This document shows positions 51,710 through 58,808 of a DNA stretch of 58,808 nucleotides, in pieces (position 1 is the stretch's first letter; every line of letters begins with the position of its first letter). The notes under the pieces are model-generated. The model was not told the origin of the DNA. It was given only the letters and a program-made list of their open reading frames with translations, and made no database searches. The position numbers were made by a program, and so were the translations under genes. Source of the stretch: an uncultured Oscillospiraceae bacterium (lineage in GTDB: Bacteria > Bacillota > Clostridia > Oscillospirales > Oscillospiraceae); contig CAKTQR010000014.1 in NCBI GenBank assembly GCA_934597175.1, positions 1-58,808 of the forward strand. The letters are read 5' to 3'.

Positions 51710-54664
51710 TTATTCTGTTCTCAGTGCAACAACGGGGTCTTTGTTTGCTGCGACCTTGGAGGGGATGAGTCCTGCAATAACGGTAAGTCCCATGCTTATG
51801 AGCACGAGGATAACGGCGGCTGACCCGGGCAGCACGGCGTTAATTGAGTAAATGCCCGTCAGGCTGTGGACTATGGCGTTTATCGGGACGCACAGCAGGA
51901 TGGTGACCATGATGCCGATGATGCCCGCACCGAAGCCGACGATGATGGTCTCGGCGTTGAACACACGGGAAATGTCCCGCTTGGATGCGCCGATGGCTCG
52001 CAGTATGCCGATCTCCTTCGTGCGTTCAAGCACGCTGATGTAGGTGATAATGCCGATCATGATGCTGGACACAACAAGGCTTATCGCCACAAATGCGATG
52101 AGGACATAGGAAATGACATCGATGATCGTCGTGACGGAGCTCATGATAAGCCCCACATAGTCTGTGTAGCTGATCTTGTCGTCTTTTTCAACACCGTCGT
52201 TGTAGTCCACAATTATCTGGGCTACCGCATCCTTGTCGGTAAAGGTCGAGACATAGATATTCACTGCGGAGGGGGAGCTTAGGTCAACATAGCCGAGCTT
52301 GCGCAGATTCTGCTCGTAGGTCGAATCCGAGAAGGTCTCGGGCATGAAGTTTTCGTAAATGAGCTTGTAGCCTTCGGCGGTAAAGTAGCAGCTGTCGAAC
52401 GCTTCGGCGAGCGCCTTTGTCGAGAGCTTGCTCATATTGCTCTTGACTTCCTCGGCGTACCTTTTGGATATCTGCTCACTCATCATTTCACGCATGTACG
52501 CAAACAGCGTTTCGTCGTCCATGGAGGCGAGCATATCCTTGTACTCGGGGTAGTTTTCAACGACCTTGGCCTCAATGTCCTTGCGGCTTACATTCTTAAG
52601 CTGCTCGTCGATGGTCGAGTCAATGTACTTCTGCGGGGCGACCGACATGTACGACACATAGATATCGGCCTTTTTTGCATGGCTGATGTCCTTGCAGTAG
52701 TCGGTGACGGCCTTTTTGATCTCATCATCGGTGAGCGCCTCGTTGCTCTGCTTAAACGGAAGACCGGTGAACACATCGGTGGTCTTGTCGTCAAGCTGCT
52801 TCTTGACAAAATCCTTTTCCTGCGTCTCGGCAACGACCTTCTGCGTGAGTGCGTTCGTGTAGCCGATAGCGCCGGTCATCATGCCGGATACGGCGTCGCT
52901 GCTCTGGCGCACGACACCGACTATCTTGAGTTCCATGGCGTTATTGTACAGCGTCTTGAGACCCAGCTCATCGGTGCTGATGTCCTTATACTGCTTCGTT
53001 ACGGGGTCGAGCTGATAGCAGTCGGCGGGGAGGATGAGGCGGAACGACTGCTTGCAGATATCGGCGTAGCTCCAGCTTTCGACCTTCGTCTGCTCGGGCT
53101 GATTGCCGGTCATGTACTGGGTCATAGCGCTCATCATGTCGTTTGCCGACTTAAGGCCGAGCGCATACAGCACAAGGTCGGAGACCTCGTTGTTCTCGTC
53201 GACTATCAAAACCGCCTCGTCGTAGCTTTTCGGCCACGAGCCGTAGAGCACATCGTACTGCTGCTTAAGAAGCGGGCTTATAAGCTCGTCGCCCTCACCG
53301 GGCAGCATTTCCTGCCACACGACGAAGCTGCTTTGCGTCGAGCTCATGCCGGAGGAGCTCATCATATTATTCATCGACGAGCTCACGGAGGCCTCGGCCT
53401 CCTCGCCTATGACGGCGCTGCGCATCTTGCTCATGAGCGTCATGACATCCGACTGTACTATCTTGCCGTCGGTGTCCTTGGTGTACAGATTCATCGGCAG
53501 GTCATAGCTGTACTGGATGTTTGACACATGCTGGTGCAGCGGCGTGTCGCCGCTCATCTGCCCGTCAAGGTATTCCTTAAAAGCCTTGAGGTTGTTCCTT
53601 TGCACCTCGGCCGAGGACATGGCGTTCATCATGTCGTACATGATGGTGTTTGCGTAAACTGCGTCGTTGTCGTGCGCATTTTCGCCGTCGGCGTTGTTTA
53701 GCCCCATCATCGTGGTCATGAGCTCGGTCATGTCGACAGACTCCGCCATGATAGACAGCGGGTACGACGACAGCGTATCCTCCTGCACCTTGTCGATGTA
53801 GTTGTTCACGCCCGTGGATATCGACAGTATCAGCGCAATGCCGATAATGCCGATGCTGCCTGCAAACGAGGTCAGTATCGTGCGCCCCTTTTTGGTCATG
53901 AGGTTATTCAGCGACAGGGAAAGGGCGGTGATATAGCTCATTGCGGTCATCTTGAGCGACGGCGCGGTCTTGACCGTGACCACGGTGTCATACGGCTGCG
54001 AGTCGTCGGTGATAAGGCCGTCCTTGAGCCGTATGATGCGGGAGGCGTAGCTCTCGGCGAGGTCGGGGTTGTGCGTGACCATGATAATGAGCTTATCCTT
54101 GGAGATCTCCTTGAGTATCTCCATGATCTGCACGCTAGTGTCCGAGTCGAGCGCACCCGTCGGCTCGTCGGCAAGCAGAATGTCGGGATCGTTTACGAGC
54201 GCTCGTGCGATGGCGACACGCTGCATCTGACCGCCGGACATCTGGTTGGGCTTCTTTGTGAGCTGATCGCCGAGCCCCACCTGCTCCAGTGCGTGCACCG
54301 CTCGCTCCCGACGCTCGGACTTCGAAACGCCCGAGAGCGTCAGCGCAAGCTCGACATTTGCCAGCACCGTCTGGTGCGGGATGAGGTTGTACGACTGAAA
54401 GACAAAGCCTATCGAGTGGTTGCGGTAGCTGTCCCAGTCGGGGTCCTTGTAGTCCTTAGTAGAGCGGCCGTTTATGATAAGGTCGCCGTCGGTGTAGGTG
54501 TCAAGACCGCCGATGATGTTCAAAAGCGTTGTCTTGCCGCAGCCAGAGTGACCTAAAATGGCGACGAACTCGCTTTCACGAAACTCAAGGTCGATGCCCT
54601 TGAGAGCATGAACGGTCTCATCTCCGACGGCGTAATCCTTGGTAATGCCCTTTAGCTTCAGCAT
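51710..54664 (-). CDS. MacB-like ABC exporter, ATPase fused to FtsX-type permease
   Basis: 984 residues. N-terminal LolD/MacB-type ATPase (1-230): Walker A GHSGCGKTT, signature MSGGQMQRVAIARALVNDP, Walker B LLADEPTGALD. After a linker, one membrane helix (about 270-292), a very large extracellular domain (about 295-825, with little homology visible by eye), and three C-terminal membrane helices of the FtsX core (about 840-975, ERTKEIGILRAIGASKRDI motif). Such transporters push peptides, lipoproteins or antimicrobials outward by mechanotransmission. Start at ATG 54664 with GGAG six bases before; the frame runs further upstream through the tRNA region, which is not coding. Confidence 0.9.
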   Translation of the reverse strand: MLKLKGITKDYAVGDETVHALKGIDLEFRESEFVAILGHSGCGKTTLLNIIGGLDTYTDGDLIINGRSTKDYKDPDWDSYRNHSIGFVFQSYNLIPHQTVLANVELALTLSGVSKSERRERAVHALEQVGLGDQLTKKPNQMSGGQMQRVAIARALVNDPDILLADEPTGALDSDTSVQIMEILKEISKDKLIIMVTHNPDLAESYASRIIRLKDGLITDDSQPYDTVVTVKTAPSLKMTAMSYITALSLSLNNLMTKKGRTILTSFAGSIGIIGIALILSISTGVNNYIDKVQEDTLSSYPLSIMAESVDMTELMTTMMGLNNADGENAHDNDAVYANTIMYDMMNAMSSAEVQRNNLKAFKEYLDGQMSGDTPLHQHVSNIQYSYDLPMNLYTKDTDGKIVQSDVMTLMSKMRSAVIGEEAEASVSSSMNNMMSSSGMSSTQSSFVVWQEMLPGEGDELISPLLKQQYDVLYGSWPKSYDEAVLIVDENNEVSDLVLYALGLKSANDMMSAMTQYMTGNQPEQTKVESWSYADICKQSFRLILPADCYQLDPVTKQYKDISTDELGLKTLYNNAMELKIVGVVRQSSDAVSGMMTGAIGYTNALTQKVVAETQEKDFVKKQLDDKTTDVFTGLPFKQSNEALTDDEIKKAVTDYCKDISHAKKADIYVSYMSVAPQKYIDSTIDEQLKNVSRKDIEAKVVENYPEYKDMLASMDDETLFAYMREMMSEQISKRYAEEVKSNMSKLSTKALAEAFDSCYFTAEGYKLIYENFMPETFSDSTYEQNLRKLGYVDLSSPSAVNIYVSTFTDKDAVAQIIVDYNDGVEKDDKISYTDYVGLIMSSVTTIIDVISYVLIAFVAISLVVSSIMIGIITYISVLERTKEIGILRAIGASKRDISRVFNAETIIVGFGAGIIGIMVTILLCVPINAIVHSLTGIYSINAVLPGSAAVILVLISMGLTVIAGLIPSKVAANKDPVVALRTE

Positions 54665-54757
54665 ATGGTACTCCATCCTAAATGAAATATAATAAAGTAT
54701 TATCTTCCATAAAGCCTGCAAAGTCAATAGAGTTCGCAGAAAGTTAACAAGCTTACA

Positions 54758-54786
54758 TTGACAATTTGCCCGTGATGGTTTACAAT
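54758..54786 (+). promoter_or_regulatory. Promoter of tRNA-Arg
   Basis: TTGACA-N17-TACAAT, 13 bases before the mature 5' end of the tRNA. Confidence 0.9.
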
Positions 54787-54799
54787 TAATGACCGATGT

Positions 54800-54876
54800 G
54801 CCTCCGTAGCTCACCCGGATAGAGCGTGCGCCTCCTAAGCGCAAGGTAGTGAGTTCGAGTCTCGCCGGGGGTGCCA
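54800..54876 (+). tRNA. tRNA-Arg (anticodon CCU)
   Basis: All four arms fold: acceptor GCCTCCG/CGGGGGT with two G-U pairs, D arm GCTC/GAGC, anticodon stem TGCGC/GCGCA around loop CTCCTAA, T arm GTGAG/CTCGC around TTCGAGT. Discriminator G and an encoded CCA (54874-54876). It reads AGG codons. Own promoter and terminator. Confidence 0.95.
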
Positions 54877-54916
54877 AAGCCCTAAAGGTGTAAGCCTTTG
54901 GGGCTTTACTTTTTAC
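54876..54916 (+). terminator. Terminator of tRNA-Arg
   Basis: AAAGCCC-T-AAAGG / CCTTT-G-GGGCTTT with a six-base loop, then ACTTTTTAC. It shares its first base with the CCA end. Confidence 0.8.
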
Positions 54917-54961
54917 ATCTTCACTAGTCACTCTTCACTGAGAAAACACCTTTAGGGCTTT
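54876..54961. repeat. 16-base perfect inverted repeat beside tRNA-Arg
   Basis: The left arm AAAGCCCTAAAGGTGT (54876-54891) is matched by the right arm ACACCTTTAGGGCTTT (54946-54961). The left arm is also the 5' arm of the tRNA terminator. The sequence between and after has short TCACT-type and TAATAGT-type repeats, as in degenerate intergenic elements. Confidence 0.8.
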
Positions 54962-55004
54962 GAAAGTAATATGTAATAGTTAATAGTGAAAAAGTATTAC
55001 GCAC

Positions 55005-55037
55005 AAAAGCCGACAGCGTCACGCTGTCGGCTATTTT
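55005..55037. terminator. Hairpin with A/T tracts between tRNA-Arg and 55207
   Basis: AAAAGCCGACAGCG-TCA-CGCTGTCGGCTATTTT. A partial extra copy of its right half (GTCGGCTTTTTG) follows at about 55047. Confidence 0.75.
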
Positions 55038-55139
55038 GCTGCATGTCGTCGGCTTTTTGTGCATCGCTCATTGAGGAACACATGAGCAGTAAACAGCTGA
55101 AATAAGCTTCACAAAAAATAGTAAATTCGCATATCCCTA

Positions 55140-55168
55140 TTGCAATCTTAACAGATATCGGCTATAAT
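55140..55168 (+). promoter_or_regulatory. Promoter of the membrane protein at 55207
   Basis: TTGCAA-N17-TATAAT, 38 bases before the ATG. Confidence 0.75.
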
Positions 55169-55206
55169 GAACAAAGTGTAAACAAATACAACATAAGGAG
55201 ACAAAT

Positions 55207-55812
55207 ATGGCCGCTCGGAAAGTTAAATTTGCAAATGGTAATGCCTCTGACAGGTACTCGCTTGAAAGCAAGTACAAAAACACAAGATACAATCTGCTGC
55301 TCGTCATTGTGTTCACGGTAATAAACATCGTCCTGCCCGCTGTCGGCAGCGACACTTATTTTCTGTTTTCGGCGTGCATCCCGTATACCATCGTCGTTTT
55401 CGGTATGGCCATGTGCGGCAAGTACCCCCTTGAGTATTACGGCGGCGGCGACATGTCCGATTACAACTTCCTGGATCCCTCGTATTTCGCCGGCTTTGTG
55501 GCCTTGGCCGTGATACTGACGGCGCTGTACATCCTGCCGCTGGTATTCTCCAATAAAAACCGCTATGGCTGGCTCATTTTCGCACTGGTCCTTTTCGTTA
55601 TCGACACTCTGTTCATGATCGGTTATGTCGGCTTCGCGGCGGATATGCTGCTTGACTACCTGTTCCATGTATGGGTCATCGGCATCCTCATCGTCGGCAT
55701 AAGCACCGGCAAGAAGCTCAAGAAGCTGCCGCCCGAGGAAGAGGAGATCGAGGGAATAGAGCTGCCCGATGAGGCAGAGCCCGTAACCGTCTCGGCAGAC
55801 CCCGAGGAGTAA
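55207..55812 (+). CDS. Unrecognised four-to-five-span membrane protein
   Basis: 201 residues. Membrane segments at about 27-46, 50-68, 94-113, 120-141 and 146-164; the N-terminus is basic, the C-terminal 30 residues very acidic (PPEEEEIEGIELPDE). AAGGAG precedes the ATG. No family motif is recognised. Single-gene unit with its own promoter and terminator. Confidence 0.8.
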   Translation: MAARKVKFANGNASDRYSLESKYKNTRYNLLLVIVFTVINIVLPAVGSDTYFLFSACIPYTIVVFGMAMCGKYPLEYYGGGDMSDYNFLDPSYFAGFVALAVILTALYILPLVFSNKNRYGWLIFALVLFVIDTLFMIGYVGFAADMLLDYLFHVWVIGILIVGISTGKKLKKLPPEEEEIEGIELPDEAEPVTVSADPEE

Positions 55813-55822
55813 TTTGAATATT

Positions 55823-55858
55823 AAAAATCAGCAAGCCGGACGGCTTGCTGATTTTTTT
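55823..55858. terminator. Bidirectional terminator between 55207-55812 and the PucR-type gene
   Basis: AAAAATCAGCAAGCC-GGAC-GGCTTGCTGATTTTTTT; it touches the stop codon of the minus-strand gene. Confidence 0.9.
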
Positions 55859-57116
55859 ACTGCTTATTTGAATACGACGGGAATTCCTGTATCGTGCAGC
55901 ACAGCCACAGGCGTTCGTAGGTCTCACGGTCGGACAGGTCGACCTGCATTATCTCCTCGCATTTTTTGATGCGGTACATCAGCGAGTTTCGGTGGACATA
56001 GAGCTTTGCCGCTGCCTTGGTCATGTCGCAGCGCTCAAAGATATAGCAGCACAGCGACTGATAGTAGTCCGACGAGTTTTCCTTATCGAAATCGATGAGC
56101 CGCTTGAGCTCCGGCACAACAAGGCTTTCCGCATAAATGTTGTCGCAGCCGTGGCGGAGTATTATTTCGGTGAAGTTATCAAAAAACGAGTGGATGCAGT
56201 TGCTTCCGCCCCTGTCGATGCCGTAGTCCAGCGCCAGCCGAGCCTGCTCGATGTAGGCATCCCGCTTTTCAAGGTCGGCAAATGTGCCCGATGCGCCGCA
56301 GATAAACGCCGCCTTCTCCGATGCCTCAGCCTTGATATCCGACAGTATCTTCCGACGCATTGCGTCGTCTTTAATGTTTTGAAACAGCATGTACATGTCG
56401 TCGGACTTGTTGACATACAGCATGTTCGGGTGGCGGATCTTGATGCTGCTGACGATGTTTTGCAGCCTGCCGACACTTATCTCGTCCGTGTGCATGGCAA
56501 CGACCATGTAGCCCGGGTTGAGACCGACATTTTTGTAAAATGCCGTGCTCGTCAGTAGCTGGATAGGCGCGTCGGTGTTTTCCAGAAGCACCCGGGCGGC
56601 AATGAGCCGGTCGGGCGCAGAACCCATTGGTTGGCGACGCATTTTGCTGCCGAGGTATATCTCGACTGCGGTCTTGACCGCACCGTTGAGCTTCAGCGCA
56701 AAGTCGAGCTTGTCTCGCTCAAGATACATTACAGAGCAGCAGCCCTCGATGCTGTTGCCCAAATACACCGAGCAGGTCGTCTGCGGATACTCTATATTCA
56801 CGCCCCAAGTGACATCGATAGGCTCACCTGCTGCGGACATTTTATCGGTAAATCCCTCGCCAAAGTAATAGTCGATAACAGTCTCCGGAGCGGCCGCACC
56901 CGAGGTGATGAGCGCCTGCCAAAGCGGGTCGGGGCAGGGGTAAGGGCCGCCGTATGCGATAAGATGAAAGGCGATATCGGTCACGATGACGGGCATGTTG
57001 TAGCGCATGTAGATCTTCTGAAGGAAAATATTCAGGTCATCCGTCTGCGGAACGAGCTCCATTATATATTTGTAGACATCGTCGCCTGCATTTCTGCCGA
57101 TGTACCTGTTTGCCAT
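55857..57116 (-). CDS. PucR/CdaR-type transcriptional regulator
   Basis: 419 residues. The C-terminal PucR helix-turn-helix is clear (about 355-405: CDMTKAAAKLYVHRNSLMYRIKKCEEI). The central part (about 165-330) fits the GGDEF-like sensor domain of this family without catalytic residues; the N-terminal 150 residues are of no recognised family. Such regulators often activate catabolic or transport genes for purines, sugar acids or organic acids. Divergent from the MFS gene at 57637, its likely target. GGAGG seven bases before the ATG. Confidence 0.88.
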   Translation of the reverse strand: MANRYIGRNAGDDVYKYIMELVPQTDDLNIFLQKIYMRYNMPVIVTDIAFHLIAYGGPYPCPDPLWQALITSGAAAPETVIDYYFGEGFTDKMSAAGEPIDVTWGVNIEYPQTTCSVYLGNSIEGCCSVMYLERDKLDFALKLNGAVKTAVEIYLGSKMRRQPMGSAPDRLIAARVLLENTDAPIQLLTSTAFYKNVGLNPGYMVVAMHTDEISVGRLQNIVSSIKIRHPNMLYVNKSDDMYMLFQNIKDDAMRRKILSDIKAEASEKAAFICGASGTFADLEKRDAYIEQARLALDYGIDRGGSNCIHSFFDNFTEIILRHGCDNIYAESLVVPELKRLIDFDKENSSDYYQSLCCYIFERCDMTKAAAKLYVHRNSLMYRIKKCEEIMQVDLSDRETYERLWLCCTIQEFPSYSNKQ

Positions 57117-57159
57117 AAAAACGCCTCCGTTTAACGGTTTTGCTGCATTGGATGATAAA

Positions 57160-57188
57160 AGATTAGCAAATTATTGTCGCTTTTTCAA
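57160..57188 (-). promoter_or_regulatory. Promoter of the PucR-type gene
   Basis: TTGAAA-N17-TAATCT on the minus strand, 44 bases before the ATG. Confidence 0.55.
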
Positions 57189-57271
57189 GTAAGCTGCACA
57201 CGATTTGTGGGATTGCAAAAACACAGTGTTAAAACTTTTACAAAATATACAGTGCATTTAGACAAACTATG

Positions 57272-57280
57272 TGATATAAT
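57272..57280 (+). promoter_or_regulatory. Extended -10 promoter for a short transcript
   Basis: TGATATAAT (TGn plus perfect -10). No strong -35. It points to the short unit ending at 57413. Confidence 0.6.
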
Positions 57281-57286
57281 TAACTT

Positions 57287-57413
57287 TCACGAGTTCTTAA
57301 CGCCAAAGACCCGGCGGAAAATCGTTATTGATTTAACGGATTATAACCAAATATAAGAATATCCTGTCAGAACAGCACCAAAGCTTGTAAAAAAGCTCCA
57401 GTGCTGTTTTTGT
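57287..57413 (+). ncRNA. Candidate small RNA of about 125 bases
   Basis: Bounded by the extended -10 promoter and an intrinsic terminator (AACAGCAC...AGCTT / AAGCT...GTGCTGTTTTT, 57371-57411). Inside, CGTTA-TTGATT-TAACG forms a small hairpin near 57324. No ribosome site or credible reading frame. It may be a free small RNA or a prematurely ended leader. Confidence 0.45.
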
Positions 57414-57462
57414 TTTCCTCGGGCATTTCCTTATTTTTCTTTGTGCAAATGACAAATCGGGA

Positions 57463-57636
57463 TTGACACACTTTTGGCGAAATGCAGTTGAAGAGCGCCG
57501 GGGAAGCATGCTAAAGTCTTAACAAAGACAGCGCAGGGGAGTCGTTTCGACGGGAACGACGGAGAAAACCTAACGCTGCGGTACTTGCAAGCGCCAAAAG
57601 AAATCGGAAACCAAATGTATTAAGGAGATTGAAAAA
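57463..57636 (+). promoter_or_regulatory. Leader region of the MFS gene with hairpins
   Basis: A TTGACA lies at 57463-57468 but no good -10 follows at the right distance, so activation by a regulator is plausible. Downstream are hairpins: GTCTT-AACA-AAGAC (57516-57529), CAGCG (57529-57533) with CGCTG (57574-57578), enclosing GTCGTT-N8-AACGAC (57541-57560). I could not match them to a known riboswitch class. AAGGAG precedes the ATG at 57637. Confidence 0.45.
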
Positions 57637-58808
57637 ATGCAAAAAAGCGGACTCGTAAAGAGCAGCAAATACGCATGGGCCGTATTGGCACTGCTTGTTC
57701 TCATGCAGTTTGTATATGCCGGCATTACGCTGAGCACCGTTACCCTGTACATGGAGCCCATCCTCAATGCACACCCCGAGGTGTCCCGTACCGCGTATGC
57801 ACTCACCATCACACTTAACGGCGGCGCAAACGCCATAATCAGCATCTTCTTCGGCAAGCTCGTTGAGAAGTTCGGCCTCAAGAAGATGATTTCCTTCTGC
57901 TCGATCCTGATGATCGCCGGCGTTCTTCTGTACGCAAACGGCACGGTCCTCTGGATGTTCTACCTCGCAGCCATCCTTCAGGGCATCTCCCTTTGCTTCT
58001 GCTCGGGCGCATCGTGCTCGATCATCTTCAGCAAGTGGTTTGCCCACTCCACCGGCACTCTGCTTTCCGCAACCGCTATCGGCTCGGGTCTTGCAGGCGT
58101 TATTTTCAGCCCGATAGTCTCCAACTGGATCAGCACCATCGGCTGGACTACCTCGCTCTACATCAACTGCGCGATCGTTGTTTTCACAGCCATCGTCCTC
58201 ATCGTGTTCCTTAAGGACAGCCCTGAGAAGTACGGCGTAAAGCCCATGTGGAACGACAAGGTAAAGATCGCCGACGAAAGCGGTGCGATCATCCCCTACG
58301 GCGTTACCGCCAAGGAAGCATACAAGTCCGTGCAGTTCTGGTGCGGCACTATAGGCATCGGCCTGTTCGGTCTCATCATCTACGGTGCGATCTGCAACAT
58401 CGCAATTTTCTCCTCCGACCTCGGCTATGACGGCGGCGTGATGCTGTCCGTCATGTACGCAGCAAACATCGTTCTGCAGCTGCCGTTCGGCATCCTCGCC
58501 GACAAGCTCGGCATCCGCACCTGCATGGTCGCATACTCGATCATGGCAATTGCATCGGTGTTCATCTATGCGACCGCTCCTGCGATCGGCATGATGTACT
58601 TCGGCACTGTTCTCCTCGGCGGCTCGTTCTGCATCCTCAAGGCGACACTCCCCGTATACACCCTGCAGATCTTCGGCAACCGTGCACAGGGTCAGATCAT
58701 GGGCATCATGATCGCCGTCATGAACTGCGGCGTTGCCTTCGGTATGCCCGTACTGAACGCTGCATATGACATCACCGGCTCTTACAGCGGCATGTTCAAG
58801 CTCTTCGG
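57637..58808 (+). CDS. MFS transporter, OFA (oxalate/formate antiporter) type, 3' end outside window
   Basis: 390 residues visible; the frame is open at the right edge, in the eleventh or so of twelve membrane segments. It starts MQKSGLVKSSKYAWAV with AAGGAG upstream. The pattern (VTLYMEPILNAHPEVSRTAYALTIT, then GKLVEKFGLKKM between helices 2 and 3, and a cytoplasmic mid-loop around 205-225) fits OFA-type MFS carriers for small carboxylates. The divergent PucR-type gene is its probable regulator. Substrate not readable. Confidence 0.85.
   Translation, partial: MQKSGLVKSSKYAWAVLALLVLMQFVYAGITLSTVTLYMEPILNAHPEVSRTAYALTITLNGGANAIISIFFGKLVEKFGLKKMISFCSILMIAGVLLYANGTVLWMFYLAAILQGISLCFCSGASCSIIFSKWFAHSTGTLLSATAIGSGLAGVIFSPIVSNWISTIGWTTSLYINCAIVVFTAIVLIVFLKDSPEKYGVKPMWNDKVKIADESGAIIPYGVTAKEAYKSVQFWCGTIGIGLFGLIIYGAICNIAIFSSDLGYDGGVMLSVMYAANIVLQLPFGILADKLGIRTCMVAYSIMAIASVFIYATAPAIGMMYFGTVLLGGSFCILKATLPVYTLQIFGNRAQGQIMGIMIAVMNCGVAFGMPVLNAAYDITGSYSGMFKLF

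Noticed and set aside
54665..54931. N-terminal extension of the MacB-like frame through 54931
   Set aside because: It would read across tRNA-Arg and its terminator. The ATG at 54664 has a good ribosome site and begins the ABC domain.
57174..57356. 60-codon frame upstream of the MFS gene
   Set aside because: No ribosome site, unlikely composition, and it spans the -10 box of the small transcript.
57500..57600. Known riboswitch (guanidine-II, THF, ZTP) in the MFS leader
   Set aside because: Only one ACGR-like loop was found and none of the required conserved cores; left as unassigned structure.

Overview
The window is a chromosomal segment of a spore-forming, Gram-positive, anaerobe-like member of the Clostridia; an Oscillospirales/Ruminococcaceae-type gut organism is my best guess. 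The evidence is a Gram-positive PolC, sporulation genes (sigE, spoIIGA, yabP, yabQ), an ECF transporter module, a GntR/YtrA-type ABC module, GC-rich and tightly packed genes with many 4-nt ATGA overlaps, and simple hairpin/T-tract terminators. No IS element, phage or CRISPR array was seen.

Layout. (1) 1-5.5 kb is accessory DNA: the 3' part of a large RHS/YD-repeat gene with a toxin-like tip, an overlapping membrane protein (likely immunity), then a second promoterless and startless copy of the RHS core with a different tip and a different membrane protein (a silent tip/immunity cassette), and an unrecognised gene. (2) 5.5-14 kb: a LysR regulator divergent from a CofE-like ligase, DUF3793 plus flavodoxin, a zinc-ribbon membrane protein, an HtrA-type protease, and a GntR-ABC-permease operon. 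(3) 14.1-24.2 kb is one long plus-strand run: rRNA-type methyltransferase, ecfA1-ecfA2-ecfT-truA, lipoprotein, zinc-finger Clp ATPase, threonine aldolase, macrodomain protein, rhomboid and DUF523. (4) 24.2-27.0 kb: yabP-yabQ-divIC, an AT-rich gene-free stretch dense in TGCA, a 25-residue membrane peptide gene, and an RluA-type pseudouridine synthase. (5) 27.0-32.8 kb: potABCD polyamine uptake, then sigE/spoIIGA on the other strand. (6) 32.9-43.1 kb: a DMT transporter, then pyrH-frr-uppS-dxr-rseP-ispG-polC, the usual Firmicutes growth cluster but without cdsA. (7) 43.1-51.7 kb: a membrane pseudokinase/C-type-lectin fusion, thiN-mnmG-mnmA, guaB, and cysK-cysE. (8) 51.7-58.8 kb: a MacB-like ABC exporter, tRNA-Arg(CCU), a small membrane protein, a PucR-type regulator and the start of an OFA-like MFS transporter.

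The most notable find is ahead of cysK-cysE. A strong promoter is followed by a 24-codon leader ORF with eight Cys codons in a 13-codon stretch, then an intrinsic terminator whose 5' arm can instead pair with the end of the leader ORF. This has every part of a cysteine-sensing transcription attenuator that senses charged tRNA-Cys by translation, in a lineage where cysteine genes are normally described as controlled by CymR, T-box or S-box. Second is the RHS orphan cassette, third the pseudokinase-lectin fusion, and fourth a 25-residue membrane peptide with its own promoter and terminator.

Limits: everything was read by eye. Promoters, hairpins and starts are motif-based calls; family names rest on remembered motifs, not on searches.
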